Notes: generated by a model not told the origin, from the sequence alone. A DNA stretch of 64,000 nt from Maribacter aestuarii (GCF_027474845.2 NZ_CP107031.2:1998501-2062500); one strand, 5' to 3'; positions 9,300 through 19,066 are shown, numbered from the stretch's first letter. A program made the numbers and translations.

Positions 9300-9884
9300 A
9301 TGAAGGGAGGAAAATTAATAATCTTCTCGGCCCCATCGGGAAGTGGAAAAACAACCATCGTAAGACATCTATTGTCCAGACCGGAGCTAAATTTGGCATT
9401 TTCGGTATCGGCAACATCAAGACCTAGAAGGGGAAAGGAAAAAAATGGAGAGCATTATTACTTCATGTCGGTTTCGGAATTTAAGAAGCATATCAAGAAC
9501 GAGGATTTTATTGAATGGGAGGAAGTGTACAGGGATAATTTCTATGGTACGCTAAAGAGTGAAGTGGAGCGATTGTGGAAGCAAGGAAAGAACGTGATTT
9601 TTGATATCGATGTTGTGGGTGGACTCCGTATTAAGAGCAAATTCCCAGATAAAACATTAGCCGTTTTTGTAAAGCCACCTAGCGTAGACGAGCTTAAAAT
9701 AAGGTTGAAAAAAAGGAGTACGGAGAGCGATGATAAGATAAACATGAGAATTGCCAAGGCATCGGTAGAATTGGCCACCGCCCCGCAATTTGACAAGATT
9801 ATTAAAAACTACGATTTGGACATTGCCCTTAAAGAGGCTGAGCAGTTGGTAGCGGATTTTGTCGGAGCTGAAAAAGAAGAATGA
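9300..9884 (+). CDS. gmk: Guanylate kinase
   Basis: 194 residues, the usual size. P-loop APSGSGKTT (Gly14-Ser15-Gly16-Lys17), GMP-binding segment TSRPRRGKEKNGEHYYF and EWEEVYRDNFYGT, then the DIDVVGGLRIKSKFP block and the LID region LKKRSTESDDKINMR. It phosphorylates GMP to GDP with ATP. The start ATG abuts the yicC stop codon and its own stop overlaps the nadD start, so the three genes are translationally linked. Confidence 0.96.
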   Translation: MKGGKLIIFSAPSGSGKTTIVRHLLSRPELNLAFSVSATSRPRRGKEKNGEHYYFMSVSEFKKHIKNEDFIEWEEVYRDNFYGTLKSEVERLWKQGKNVIFDIDVVGGLRIKSKFPDKTLAVFVKPPSVDELKIRLKKRSTESDDKINMRIAKASVELATAPQFDKIIKNYDLDIALKEAEQLVADFVGAEKEE

Positions 9885-10474
9885 CCATGAAAAAGGTTGG
9901 TCTTTATTTTGGAACTTTCAATCCTGTGCATATTGGCCATATGGTGATTGCAAATCATATGGTGGAGTTTTCTGATCTGGACGAGGTTTGGTTCGTGGTA
10001 ACGCCGCAAAGTCCCTTTAAGGTCAAGAAGACCTTGTTGGACAACCATCATAGACTTCAAATGGTACAGGAGGCCACAAAAGACTTTCCTAAACTGAAAG
10101 CAAGTACTATTGAGTTTGACCTTCCGCAGCCCAATTATACCATTAATACGCTTGCCCATTTGATGGAGAAGTACCCAGATGGGCATCGGTTTTGTTTGAT
10201 TATGGGCGAGGACAATTTAAAGGGCTTTCATAAATGGAAGAATTACGAAGCCATACTTGAGGATTATGAACTTTATGTCTATCCTAGAATTTCTGACGGG
10301 GAGGTGGTGCATCAATTTGAAAATCACGCCAGTATAAGCAAGGTTGACGCCCCGATTATGGAAATTTCGTCCACCTTTATCCGTACCCAACATAAAAAAG
10401 GCAAAAACATTCGTCCAATGTTGCCCTACTCAGTTTGGAGATATATGGATGAAATGAACTTTTATAGAAAGTGA
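9881..10474 (+). CDS. nadD: Nicotinate-nucleotide adenylyltransferase
   Basis: 197 residues. Nucleotidyltransferase motif GTFNPVHIGH (residues 11-20) with both His residues, and the C-terminal SSTFIR motif that completes the active site. The enzyme adenylylates nicotinate mononucleotide to give deamido-NAD in NAD biosynthesis. The ATG at 9881 overlaps the gmk stop as ATGA; a second in-frame ATG at 9887 is an alternative start. It is the last gene of the operon; the next gene is convergent and its stop lies two bases away. Confidence 0.95.
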   Translation: MTMKKVGLYFGTFNPVHIGHMVIANHMVEFSDLDEVWFVVTPQSPFKVKKTLLDNHHRLQMVQEATKDFPKLKASTIEFDLPQPNYTINTLAHLMEKYPDGHRFCLIMGEDNLKGFHKWKNYEAILEDYELYVYPRISDGEVVHQFENHASISKVDAPIMEISSTFIRTQHKKGKNIRPMLPYSVWRYMDEMNFYRK

Positions 10475-10475
10475 A

Positions 10476-10877
10476 TTAATCAAGCACAATCAGTTCCTCT
10501 ACCCAGTTGATCGCTTCGACCAAACTATCAAAAATTCTAACATTCGTATTCAAAAACGATTTTTCCATTTCTGCAATGTCCTTGTTCATATGGTCGTAGA
10601 TAACAACGGCATAACCTTTTAAATTGGGAAACATTTGTGCCGTTTTAAAATGTGCCGTAGGATTAAAGGAATAGGAATTTTTTCTATTGGTAATGTATAC
10701 GAACGGCGTAGAATTCCCATAGTACATTTTTGTAAGTTTGAGCATTTCCATAGAATTTTCCAAAGAAACGGCAATACCCTCCTTTACCTCGGCTACCATA
10801 TAATTTTCATAATAATAAAACGACCCGATCTTTAAATCGTGCTTTCTGATCAGCGTTTTATTAATTTTAGAAGACAT
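10476..10877 (-). CDS. STAS/SEC14-like domain protein
   Basis: 133 residues, no signal peptide or membrane segment. The alternating strand/helix pattern, the phrase GYAVVIYDHMNKDIAEMEKSF and the final helix IFDSLVEAINWVEELI resemble the small SpoIIAA/STAS-like proteins common in flavobacteria. Function is unknown; members are thought to be cytosolic regulators or membrane-surface proteins. It is a single-gene unit convergent with nadD. I see no catalytic residues, and the family assignment rests on fold-like pattern only. Confidence 0.6.
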   Translation of the reverse strand: MSSKINKTLIRKHDLKIGSFYYYENYMVAEVKEGIAVSLENSMEMLKLTKMYYGNSTPFVYITNRKNSYSFNPTAHFKTAQMFPNLKGYAVVIYDHMNKDIAEMEKSFLNTNVRIFDSLVEAINWVEELIVLD

Positions 10878-11017
10878 TGATTGTTAGGCATATATCTTCT
10901 AAATTACAAAATATATTAAGGAATGTTTAAAATTTAACGAACTAATAGAAAGGGAATTGAAACGACAAGAGGTTTGAATTAAGTACTGATAATGGTTTCT
11001 GGGTTGTCGACTACTAA

Positions 11018-11755
11018 TTAGAGGGCTCCCAGTTTGTTCAGGTTGTCAGTGCCAAGATATTTGTCGTTTTTATTATAATACCAAGCTCTAATTTTAGGTA
11101 TTTTTAGTGCGTTTAACTCCATCATATCTGAGAGTAGAATGTATTCGCCGTCATTCTTTGACTCATCATGGAAAAACTGGTATACTTCCATGGCATAGGT
11201 CTTTGGGTCAAAATAAAAGTACCATGTATCGTTCCCTATAGATTCATCATAAGTTACTTTGAGAACTAGGTATTCCTTGCCCTTGAACGTTTTCTTTTGT
11301 ACGTTAGGGTTAATCAAGGTTCCAGGGTCTTTCAACTTCATTGGTAGCCCATATAGATAAGTGTAATAGTTCTTCATCATTCTGGCCCTTTCACAACTAA
11401 TACGTAGACTGTCCCGGTAAACTTGGGCAATATTGGTACTCCCGTTCAATTTTAGAGTACAACTATCCTTTTCAATGAGGGATTCAATGGTATGATTTCC
11501 CTTTCTAACTGCCGATTTAAAATATTGGGCAGGTAAATTCATAAACAAAAGGGTATTACGGTCTTCCGCGTTAGGGGATTTCATCGTAATGGACATTTTC
11601 CCTTTGAAGTTTTTCCATTTCCCATTTGGGTCATGATAAGCTATGGCGCTTTCCAATAGCTCGTTACCGGTAATTTCTTGAGCAGTAGCTATGCATCCTA
11701 AAAGACCAGCAAATAATAAACAAGAGTGAAATAAAAAACGATTACTTAGTGGCAT
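11018..11755 (-). CDS. DUF6503-type secreted protein (LolA/LppX-like fold)
   Basis: 245 residues with a signal peptide (LLFAGLLGCIATAQ). The start of the mature protein, GNELLESAIAYHDPNGKW, and the centre, TYLYGLPMKLKDPGTLI, match the flavobacterial DUF6503 group, whose beta-rich fold resembles outer-membrane lipoprotein carrier proteins. Its start overlaps the 3' end of the phosphate transporter gene by 14 bases, so the two are probably co-translated. The link with phosphate import is positional only; the actual ligand is unknown. Confidence 0.7.
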   Translation of the reverse strand: MPLSNRFLFHSCLLFAGLLGCIATAQEITGNELLESAIAYHDPNGKWKNFKGKMSITMKSPNAEDRNTLLFMNLPAQYFKSAVRKGNHTIESLIEKDSCTLKLNGSTNIAQVYRDSLRISCERARMMKNYYTYLYGLPMKLKDPGTLINPNVQKKTFKGKEYLVLKVTYDESIGNDTWYFYFDPKTYAMEVYQFFHDESKNDGEYILLSDMMELNALKIPKIRAWYYNKNDKYLGTDNLNKLGAL

Positions 11756-14003
11756 ATTTCTCGTAAGTTTCTATAAGGTTCATGGTTGCCAGTAATAAAT
11801 CTTTAGTTTCTAATAAAATACTAAAGTAGAGTGCCGTGTTCTTAGGGCTGGATTCATCTGCTCTGGTTCTTTCTACCTGTTTCGCTATTTTATCATCTAC
11901 TTTACGCAATAATTCCTCTTTACCCATTAGTAAGGCAGTAAGTCCTTGAAGATTATTGGATTTAAATATGGTTTCTACTTCGGCAAATAAATTTTCTACG
12001 TACTGGTCAGTCTCCTTAAGATCTTTAATCTGATTAAACCGTAGTTTTTTATGATTATTGTTCACGTGCTTATAACCTGCTTTCGAAATATATTCGAGGG
12101 ACTGTGTCATGTCTTGAAGATAGCTCAGGGCCGTTATGTAAAAGTTACTGGTATCTACGCTCGATTCTTCCAGGTTCTTAATAAAATAGAAAATATTATC
12201 CCGTAGTTCCTCTACTTCTTTATCCAATTTTGAAATACCCTTTTTACCTTTTTTAAGCGTATTCAAATCATGTCTGGCGAGTCCATCAATACTTTGAGAA
12301 TAAATTTTATTACCTCTTTTCATAGCCAAGGCAATATTGGAGGCACTTTCTTCTATAATTCCGATAATAGTCTTACTCTCTGCTTTCTGAAGCTTTTCTT
12401 CTAGTCTGGTCTCCTTAATTTTTTTTGAGTGGGACAAGTAGTTCTTACCTATCAATCCAAAGGCCAAAATCAGTAAGATTATAATGGCGACTACACCTCC
12501 CAGATGAATAATATATGCAATTATTGCAGCGGCGGTAAAGGCACTAAAAGCTGTAAAGAACCAACCGCCAATAACATTGAGCACTCCTGCTACCCTATAA
12601 ACCGCACTTTCAGGCCCCCACGCACGATCAGCAAGCGAACTTCCCATGGCAACCATAAAGGTTACGTAGGTTGTTGATAGTGGTAATTTCATGGACGTTG
12701 CCAAAGATATGAGAACACTTGCCACCATAAGATTCACGGATGCTCGTACCAGGTCAAAAGCAGGAAGGTCTCTAACCTTGCTTTTGGACATATATACATA
12801 AGGTTTATCGAACTGCCTGTCTATTCGTTTTTTAAGACCTGTAGGCAATATTTCAGCGAGGTTTTCTGAGGCTTGAATACTAAACTTTACGATTTGACGT
12901 GATAAAAAATTAGGTTCAAAACGTTCATCTCCCTCATCTTGTCTGGAAAGGTCCACACTGGTCTTGACCACATTCTTGGCTTTGGACGAAAACCATAAAG
13001 TAATGACCATAATGACCCCGGATGCCAGTAATAAATACGTCGGTGTTTGAACCGCCGTAGTCAATCCCCTCATATTAAATTCTGAAGCCAGAATACCAGA
13101 ACTTTGCCAGCTATTATAAGATTCTAGTGCGGCAAGGGGAACACCAATAAAATTCACGAGGTCATTACCCGCAAAGGCCATTGCTAAAGCAAAAGTCCCC
13201 AGTACAATTATTATGGTATATATATTCCAATTTAGGAATCTTGTAACTATATAGGATAGAACTGTCCATAGGATTATATTGGCAAGAATAAAAAGCTCTG
13301 GTTTTGTGCCAATAAAAGTCAAAACTTCAGGACTTAGGATTGCTGTTCCTTTTAGACCTTTAACTAAAATAAAATATATGATTGCCGAAATGGCCAATCC
13401 CCCAAAAAGGGAACCAACCCATTTAGGCTTTTCCTCAAATTTGAAAGAAATAAGAACTCGGGATACAAACTGTACCAAGGCACCCACCGTAAACGCAATG
13501 ACTACAGATAAGAGAATACCAATGATGATTTCGGTGGCCTTATCTGTGTTGATGTAATTGGGAAGGTCTATGAATCCGTTGCCCGAAGTATATATTTTGA
13601 CCAAGGAAATTGCGACAGCTGCGCCTAAAAGTTCAAAAACAATAGAAACCGTCGTCGAAGTAGGCATTCCTAAGGTATTGAAGAAATCTAGGAGGAGTAT
13701 GTCGGTAATCATGACAGCCATGAAAATGATCATAATTTCTGCAAAGACAAATTCACTAGGATTAAAAATACCTTTCCTTGCCACCTCCATCATTCCGCTA
13801 GAGGAAATAGCACCAAATGCAATTCCCACACTGGCCACAATCATAATTGTCCTAAAGGATATGGCTTTGGAACCAATAGCTGAGTTAAGAAAATTTACGG
13901 CGTCGTTGCTAACACCTACGACCAGATCTGTAATCGCCAATATGGCCAAGGCGATGATCATGAACAGATAAATATTTTCTCCCATCAAGATAGATAATGA
14001 CAA
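11742..14003 (-). CDS. PiT-family inorganic phosphate transporter with C-terminal PhoU/DUF47-like domain
   Basis: 753 residues, much longer than the roughly 330-500 of basic PiT proteins. Both PiT signatures are present: GVSNDAVNFLNSAIGSKA near residue 30 and FAGNDLVNFIG near residue 280, with STTVSIVFELLG and STTYVTFMVAMGSSLADR as the repeat partners. After the last membrane helix (near residue 540) about 200 residues form a charged helical region resembling PhoU/DUF47 proteins, which normally act as PiT partners. It probably imports phosphate with a cation across the inner membrane. The fused tail would place regulator and transporter in one chain. Confidence 0.9.
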   Translation of the reverse strand: MSLSILMGENIYLFMIIALAILAITDLVVGVSNDAVNFLNSAIGSKAISFRTIMIVASVGIAFGAISSSGMMEVARKGIFNPSEFVFAEIMIIFMAVMITDILLLDFFNTLGMPTSTTVSIVFELLGAAVAISLVKIYTSGNGFIDLPNYINTDKATEIIIGILLSVVIAFTVGALVQFVSRVLISFKFEEKPKWVGSLFGGLAISAIIYFILVKGLKGTAILSPEVLTFIGTKPELFILANIILWTVLSYIVTRFLNWNIYTIIIVLGTFALAMAFAGNDLVNFIGVPLAALESYNSWQSSGILASEFNMRGLTTAVQTPTYLLLASGVIMVITLWFSSKAKNVVKTSVDLSRQDEGDERFEPNFLSRQIVKFSIQASENLAEILPTGLKKRIDRQFDKPYVYMSKSKVRDLPAFDLVRASVNLMVASVLISLATSMKLPLSTTYVTFMVAMGSSLADRAWGPESAVYRVAGVLNVIGGWFFTAFSAFTAAAIIAYIIHLGGVVAIIILLILAFGLIGKNYLSHSKKIKETRLEEKLQKAESKTIIGIIEESASNIALAMKRGNKIYSQSIDGLARHDLNTLKKGKKGISKLDKEVEELRDNIFYFIKNLEESSVDTSNFYITALSYLQDMTQSLEYISKAGYKHVNNNHKKLRFNQIKDLKETDQYVENLFAEVETIFKSNNLQGLTALLMGKEELLRKVDDKIAKQVERTRADESSPKNTALYFSILLETKDLLLATMNLIETYEKYATK

Positions 14004-14175
14004 AATTGAGGTTATAATTACAGATTAAGGTTAATAATGGCTTGTAAAGTAAACACAAAGTATTAACCAACTGAATAATAGTTTCATTTTAGTGGCTGAA
14101 AGTACTAAAATTATTTAGGATAGAATTGCTTAAACTTAAAGTTGATAATGCTAATGAACTATTCAAGTTCAAAAA

Positions 14176-14577
14176 CTACTTGTGAAGTTTAAAATTGCTT
14201 GGGTCAGAAGTCAATTCTCCTACTATTTCTTTTTCAGTAGACTCTGAAATTAGTTGAAGAGGTAAAGCTTTCGCCTTTATGGATTGATAAACTTCTGCTT
14301 TTTTATCCGCGCTCACTTCAATTGGTAAGGTTGTACTTTCATAACCCAAAAATCGAATTTCTAAAATATAAGATCCCGGAGCTACATCTAAAATTTCAAA
14401 ATTTCCGTTGAAGTTCGTCTGAGTGCTCCAGTCTGTTTTTTGTAGGCTTACTGTTGCCATTGCAAGAGGTTCGTTGAATAATTCAGCGTCCAATATTTTA
14501 CCACCAACTACGCCAGTGGACTGTGCATAAGAAAATGCCGTTACCAGCATCAGTAGAGTAATTAATATTCTTTTCAT
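14176..14577 (-). CDS. Small secreted CarboxypepD-reg-like domain protein
   Basis: Starting at the ATG ending at 14577 gives 133 residues with a clean signal peptide (MKRILITLLMLVTAFSYAQ). A longer reading upstream would add a hydrophobic stretch and run through a perfect palindrome, so I prefer this start. The mature part has the carboxypeptidase regulatory-like beta-sandwich pattern GGKILDAELFNEPLAMATVSL, TNFNGNFEILDVAPGSY and LEIRFLGYES, as found at the N-terminus of SusC-type receptors, but no receptor follows. About 30 extra residues at the end have no recognised motif. Function unknown. Confidence 0.75.
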   Translation of the reverse strand: MKRILITLLMLVTAFSYAQSTGVVGGKILDAELFNEPLAMATVSLQKTDWSTQTNFNGNFEILDVAPGSYILEIRFLGYESTTLPIEVSADKKAEVYQSIKAKALPLQLISESTEKEIVGELTSDPSNFKLHK

Positions 14578-14583
14578 ACTGCG

Positions 14584-14606
14584 TTTTATTTGCACTGCAA
14601 ATAAAA
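14584..14606. promoter_or_regulatory. 23-bp perfect palindrome before the CarboxypepD-reg gene
   Basis: Arms TTTTATTTGCA and TGCAAATAAAA flank a single C. The palindrome ends 7 bases before the start codon at 14577. It could be an operator for a dimeric regulator or a leader hairpin that hides the start. There is no T run on the minus strand to suggest a terminator, and the upstream neighbour dgt is divergent. Confidence 0.55.
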
Positions 14607-14753
14607 ACAAGCAAAGTAAAGTTAAGGTTAATCCCAAGTTATTTATATATTTTTAAAAAGTTAAGAATGGGGTTTCAATTCGACGCTACAGGCATTCAAT
14701 TGACTGTTATCGGGAAATCAAAAGATGTATCTTGCGTTCATTAATTATCTTAC

Positions 14754-16097
14754 ATGAACTGGGAACAATTACTATCGTTAAGAAGACACGGAGATACCAA
14801 TAAAAGACTTAGAAACGAGCAAGCCGAAACCCGCTTAGGTTTTGACGTGGATTATGATAGAATTATATTTTCGTCTGCTTTTAGAAGCCTACAGGATAAA
14901 ACCCAGGTCATACCTCTTTCTAAGACCGATTTTGTTCATACCCGACTTACCCACAGTTTGGAAGTCTCCGTTGTAGGACGAAGTTTGGGCAGATTGGCCG
15001 GAGAGAAGATTTTGGAAAAACATCCGTATTTAAGTGAAATACATGGATATAAATTCAATGATTTCGGGGCCATTGTGGCTGCCGCGGCCTTGGCCCATGA
15101 TATCGGTAACCCGCCTTTTGGGCATAGTGGTGAAAAATCTATAGGGGAATATTTTAAAACGGGTAACGGTCAAGTTTTTAAGGACAAACTTTCCGAGAAG
15201 GAATATCAAGATATTATCGATTTTGAGGGCAACGCCAATGGCTTTAAACTTATGACACAAGATAGGGCGGGAGTCCCGGGCGGGCTTCGATTGAGTTATG
15301 CCACGCTTGGGGCCTTTATGAAATACCCGAAAGAATCGCTCCCTAAAAAACCTTCCAAGCATATAGCCGATAAGAAATTTGGATTTTTTCAGTCCGAAAA
15401 ACAATCCTTCACATCGGTGGCTAACGATTTAGGCCTTCTACAAACCAGAAAGGGTGACGATATTTCATTTTCTAGACATCCGTTGACATTTTTAGTGGAG
15501 GCTGCAGACGATATTTGCTATACGATAATCGATTTTGAGGATGGTATAAATTTGGGCCTGATTTCTGAGGACTATGCCTTGGAATACCTCATAAAACTGG
15601 TCAAGGATACCATTAACACCAAAAAATACAATTCGCTGGCGTATAAAGAGGATCGGCTAAGTTATCTAAGGGCGTTGGCCATTAATACCTTAATACAGGA
15701 TGCGGTAGCCATCTTTATGAAGAATGAGGAGAAGATAATGCAAGGTGAATTCGATATCTCACTAATGGATAAAAGCAAGTATGACGCCCAGATAAGGGAT
15801 ATCATAAGTTTAAGCGTTCAAAAGGTATATCAATGCCAAGAGGTCATAGAGAAGGAGATAGCCGGCTATACCATCATCTCAGATATACTGGACGTTTATG
15901 TGAATGCTCTTGTGCGGGCCACTGAAGGGAACGACTCCAATTACCATAGATTGATAATTAAAACCCTTCCGGAATTCTATCAAAGGACGGATATCCCGCT
16001 TTATGATATTTTGTTGAATACCTGTTGTTATGTAGCTAGCCTCTCCGATAGTTCAGCGGTTCATATCCACAATAAAATAAAGGGAAAACAACTTTAA
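14754..16097 (+). CDS. dgt: dGTP triphosphohydrolase-like HD protein
   Basis: 447 residues, matching the family. HD-domain ligands are visible: His67 in RLTHSLEV and His115-Asp116 in ALAHDIGNPPFGHSGE, with a further Asp in EAADDICYTIID. The N-terminus RRHGDTNKRLRNEQAETRLGFDVDYDRIIFSSAFRSLQDKTQ (read in pieces: start region about residues 9-50) is typical of Dgt proteins. The enzyme releases triphosphate from dGTP and controls dNTP pools. Its stop codon shares a TTAA with the stop codon of the convergent DUF3078 gene, leaving no room for a terminator. Confidence 0.93.
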   Translation: MNWEQLLSLRRHGDTNKRLRNEQAETRLGFDVDYDRIIFSSAFRSLQDKTQVIPLSKTDFVHTRLTHSLEVSVVGRSLGRLAGEKILEKHPYLSEIHGYKFNDFGAIVAAAALAHDIGNPPFGHSGEKSIGEYFKTGNGQVFKDKLSEKEYQDIIDFEGNANGFKLMTQDRAGVPGGLRLSYATLGAFMKYPKESLPKKPSKHIADKKFGFFQSEKQSFTSVANDLGLLQTRKGDDISFSRHPLTFLVEAADDICYTIIDFEDGINLGLISEDYALEYLIKLVKDTINTKKYNSLAYKEDRLSYLRALAINTLIQDAVAIFMKNEEKIMQGEFDISLMDKSKYDAQIRDIISLSVQKVYQCQEVIEKEIAGYTIISDILDVYVNALVRATEGNDSNYHRLIIKTLPEFYQRTDIPLYDILLNTCCYVASLSDSSAVHIHNKIKGKQL

Positions 16098-17206
16098 AAA
16101 TCGTATGCAACACCAATACCCAAGACCTGTTTGAATTGGATGCGCGGCTCGCCTGGATCTGTTATGTTACCATTTTCGTCCCTAACCTCACCAAATAGAA
16201 TATTATCGTCATAAATGACCTGTGTTCCCAATGTCGTGAGGATGTATTTGTTTACCCGAAGTTTTAAATTCAGCTCCCAGTCCACATCTATGTTTCCAAA
16301 ACTGGAGAGGTAGTCCGTATAAAGACTTAACCTGCTCTTCAATTCGATGTCTTCTGCTATGTTCCAATTCCAATTATTGGTTATTAAGAACCCAATTTCC
16401 AAGAGATGGTTTTCTCCTGGAGTAATTACATTTCCCTCAGCATCCTGAACAGCTTTTTCAACACCAAATGAACCAATGTCCGCCAGTCGCTGATCTAATA
16501 CAAACGTTGATTTCTGCGTTAAGGGGGATAGGTATAGATTAAAACTTTGATCTGGGGTTATGTAAGAAGTACCTGCACCAAAAAAGAGATAACCCGGGGC
16601 CATGAATCGTGAAATTGGGGTCTCCCTATCTGGATATTTGTATCCATTGGAGAATTGCGTATTAAAATTTAACTGGACTGAATAGTACCAGTTGCTAATG
16701 GTATCGCGTCTATATCCCAAATTGGAACTTAAACGAATTACATCCTCGGTCTTTCTTAGTTTTCTTCCTTCTTGGGCATTTAATCCGTAGCGCATCTCCA
16801 AATTGTTGTCCCATTGGAAATATCTAAACTTATAATTCCGGACAAATTTGAAAAACCCCAAACCGCTTATGGCGTTATCACCACCGGCATTCCAATTAAC
16901 GAAGGCAACTTCACTTACATTTAACCCTAATAAATTCTCTTTGGTCCAAAATGAAGGCACTCGGAACCGATTATAGCGGTCTTTTAATGGTTTAGTTTTT
17001 TTAAAGGAAATTACCGGATTGGTGAGGTTAACACCCCTTGGGATATGCTTTATTTTATCTTGGGTTTTTCGGATGACAATAGTGTCTATAACAGTGGTAT
17101 CCGGAACTATGGGCTCAGGAATACTGTCCTGTGCGAATAATACCGATTTTGTAACAAACAGGATGCACAAGCAAAATATACTGCGTAATAAAACAAAGTT
17201 TCTCAT
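16094..17206 (-). CDS. DUF3078 outer-membrane-type beta-barrel protein
   Basis: 370 residues with a signal peptide ending near LFAQDS. The conserved region NLLGLNVSEVAFVNWNAGGDN and many alternating-polarity strands (for example FRYFQWDNNLEMRYGLN) match DUF3078, a flavobacterial family predicted to form an outer-membrane beta-barrel. Its ATG overlaps the stop of dxs by 4 bases, so it is read from the dxs transcript. No enzymatic function is known; the coupling with an isoprenoid gene is positional. Confidence 0.8.
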   Translation of the reverse strand: MRNFVLLRSIFCLCILFVTKSVLFAQDSIPEPIVPDTTVIDTIVIRKTQDKIKHIPRGVNLTNPVISFKKTKPLKDRYNRFRVPSFWTKENLLGLNVSEVAFVNWNAGGDNAISGLGFFKFVRNYKFRYFQWDNNLEMRYGLNAQEGRKLRKTEDVIRLSSNLGYRRDTISNWYYSVQLNFNTQFSNGYKYPDRETPISRFMAPGYLFFGAGTSYITPDQSFNLYLSPLTQKSTFVLDQRLADIGSFGVEKAVQDAEGNVITPGENHLLEIGFLITNNWNWNIAEDIELKSRLSLYTDYLSSFGNIDVDWELNLKLRVNKYILTTLGTQVIYDDNILFGEVRDENGNITDPGEPRIQFKQVLGIGVAYDF

Positions 17207-18969
17207 AAAATACTTTGTAAGTAGTCTTTAATGGATTCCTTATCTATACCTCCTAACTTATAGAGTTCATCAACCTTGCCATGACTTATGAACCTATCCG
17301 GCAGTCCAAATATCTTGATATTCTTTATTATTTTGTTTGCGTTTGCAAATTCTAGAATTGCGCTTCCAAACCCACCTATGGCTACCCCGTCCTCTACGGT
17401 CACTACAAACTCGTAATCATTAAAGATAAATCTCAATTTGTCTTCGTCTAGGGGCTTTACGAACGGAAAATCATAATGGCCAATTTTCTTGCTGTTTTGG
17501 AGTTCCTCTAAGATTTCCGTAATTGTATTTCCAATTGGGCCATGACTCAAAATGGCTATCTTTTCCCCTTTTTTGAGTTCATTTGCCAGACCTATTTCCA
17601 ATCTTTGCATCGGTTTTTCCCAATCCTCAAACGTACCTCTACCTCTTGGATAGCGGATAGCGATGGGGTTGTTTAAGCCTAATTGTGCCGTATACATGAT
17701 ATTCCTCAAGGCGATCTCGTTGATTGGCGAAAAAAGGATAAGGTTTGGAATGCAGCGTAAATACGCAATATCAAAAACCCCATGGTGCGTTGGCCCGTCT
17801 TCTCCAACAAGACCGGCCCTATCCAAACAAAAAATTACAGGAAGGTTTTGGAGGGCTACATCATGTATTACCTGATCATAGGCCCGTTGTAAAAAGGTAG
17901 AATAGATATTGCAAAAAGGAAGAAGTCCATCTGCGGCCATACCTGCCGCCAAGGTTACAGCATGTTGTTCGGCAATACCCACATCAAAAGCCCGTTCCGG
18001 AATTTCTTCCATCATAAACTTTAAAGAACTTCCCGTTGGCATGGCTGGGGTAATACCTACAATGTGCTTATTTTTACGGGCAAGTTCTACAATAGTTCTT
18101 CCAAATACGTCTTGATATTTTGGAGGTAATTTTTCGAACGATTTTTTCTCCAATTCCCCTGTCAGCTTATCGAACTTGCCTGGCGCATGATAGGTAACCT
18201 GATTTTCTTCTGCTTTTTGAAGACCTTTCCCTTTTTTCGTGATAACATGGAGCAATTTTGGTCCGTGTACCGACTTTAATCTTTCTAGCTCATTAAGCAG
18301 TTTGTCCATATCATGACCGTCTATTGGCCCTGTATAGTTCAAGTTTAGACATTCAAAGATATTCTCGTCTTTTGCCGTACCTTTTTTAACGTTGGTCAAG
18401 TACTTTTTCAACGCACCCACACTAGGGTCAATACCTATGGCGTTGTCATTCAGTACAATGAGCACGTTGGCTTTGGTAACGCCTAAATGGTTAAGACCTT
18501 CAAATGCCATTCCGCTGGCAATGGATGCATCTCCGATGATGGCTACATGCTGTAGTTTGCCGTCCCCTCTTTGTTGAGCTGAGATGGCCATACCCAAAAT
18601 AGCGGAAATGGATGTAGAACTATGTCCTGTTCCAAAAACGTCATACATACTCTCCTCCCTTTTAGGAAAACCACTAATACCATTTAATTGCCTATTGGTG
18701 TGAAAAATGTCTTTTCTGCCAGTTAATATCTTGTGTCCGTAGGCTTGGTGTCCAACATCCCAAATGAGTTTGTCGTACGGGGTATCAAATACATAATGCA
18801 AGGCAATGGTCAATTCAACGACGCCAAGGCTCGCCCCTAGATGACCTTCTTTAGTAGCAACAATATCAATGATAAAATCCCTAAGTTCTTGTGCGAGCTG
18901 AGGTAACTGCTTTGGTTTAAGCTTTTTAAGGTCTTTGGGCAGATTGATATGGTCTAAAAGACTGCTCAT
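17203..18969 (-). CDS. dxs: 1-deoxy-D-xylulose-5-phosphate synthase
   Basis: 588 residues from the ATG ending at 18969 (MSSLLDHINLPKDLKKL), the usual N-terminus; a start 42 bases upstream would add an atypical leader. The thiamine-diphosphate motif is GDASIASGMAFEG (Gly146-Asp147), followed by the NDN of IVLNDNAIGI. The pyrimidine-binding and transketolase C-terminal segments are DVGIAEQHAVTLAAGMA, RAGLVGEDGPTHHG and IRYPRG. The enzyme condenses pyruvate and glyceraldehyde-3-phosphate, the first step of the MEP isoprenoid pathway. It fits the carotenoid genes about 16 kb away. Confidence 0.95.
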   Translation of the reverse strand: MSSLLDHINLPKDLKKLKPKQLPQLAQELRDFIIDIVATKEGHLGASLGVVELTIALHYVFDTPYDKLIWDVGHQAYGHKILTGRKDIFHTNRQLNGISGFPKREESMYDVFGTGHSSTSISAILGMAISAQQRGDGKLQHVAIIGDASIASGMAFEGLNHLGVTKANVLIVLNDNAIGIDPSVGALKKYLTNVKKGTAKDENIFECLNLNYTGPIDGHDMDKLLNELERLKSVHGPKLLHVITKKGKGLQKAEENQVTYHAPGKFDKLTGELEKKSFEKLPPKYQDVFGRTIVELARKNKHIVGITPAMPTGSSLKFMMEEIPERAFDVGIAEQHAVTLAAGMAADGLLPFCNIYSTFLQRAYDQVIHDVALQNLPVIFCLDRAGLVGEDGPTHHGVFDIAYLRCIPNLILFSPINEIALRNIMYTAQLGLNNPIAIRYPRGRGTFEDWEKPMQRLEIGLANELKKGEKIAILSHGPIGNTITEILEELQNSKKIGHYDFPFVKPLDEDKLRFIFNDYEFVVTVEDGVAIGGFGSAILEFANANKIIKNIKIFGLPDRFISHGKVDELYKLGGIDKESIKDYLQSIL

Positions 18970-19066
18970 GAAAACTGGATAAGCCACAAAAATACTTCTT
19001 TTAAAAAGCAAAACAATTGTTTTTCAGCCTTCTTCTCAAGTGTACTATTATCGTATTTTTGAAATT

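Noticed and set aside
18969..19011. Longer N-terminus of dxs
   Set aside because: The added 14 residues do not fit DXS proteins and the shorter start has the usual MSSLLDHINLP.
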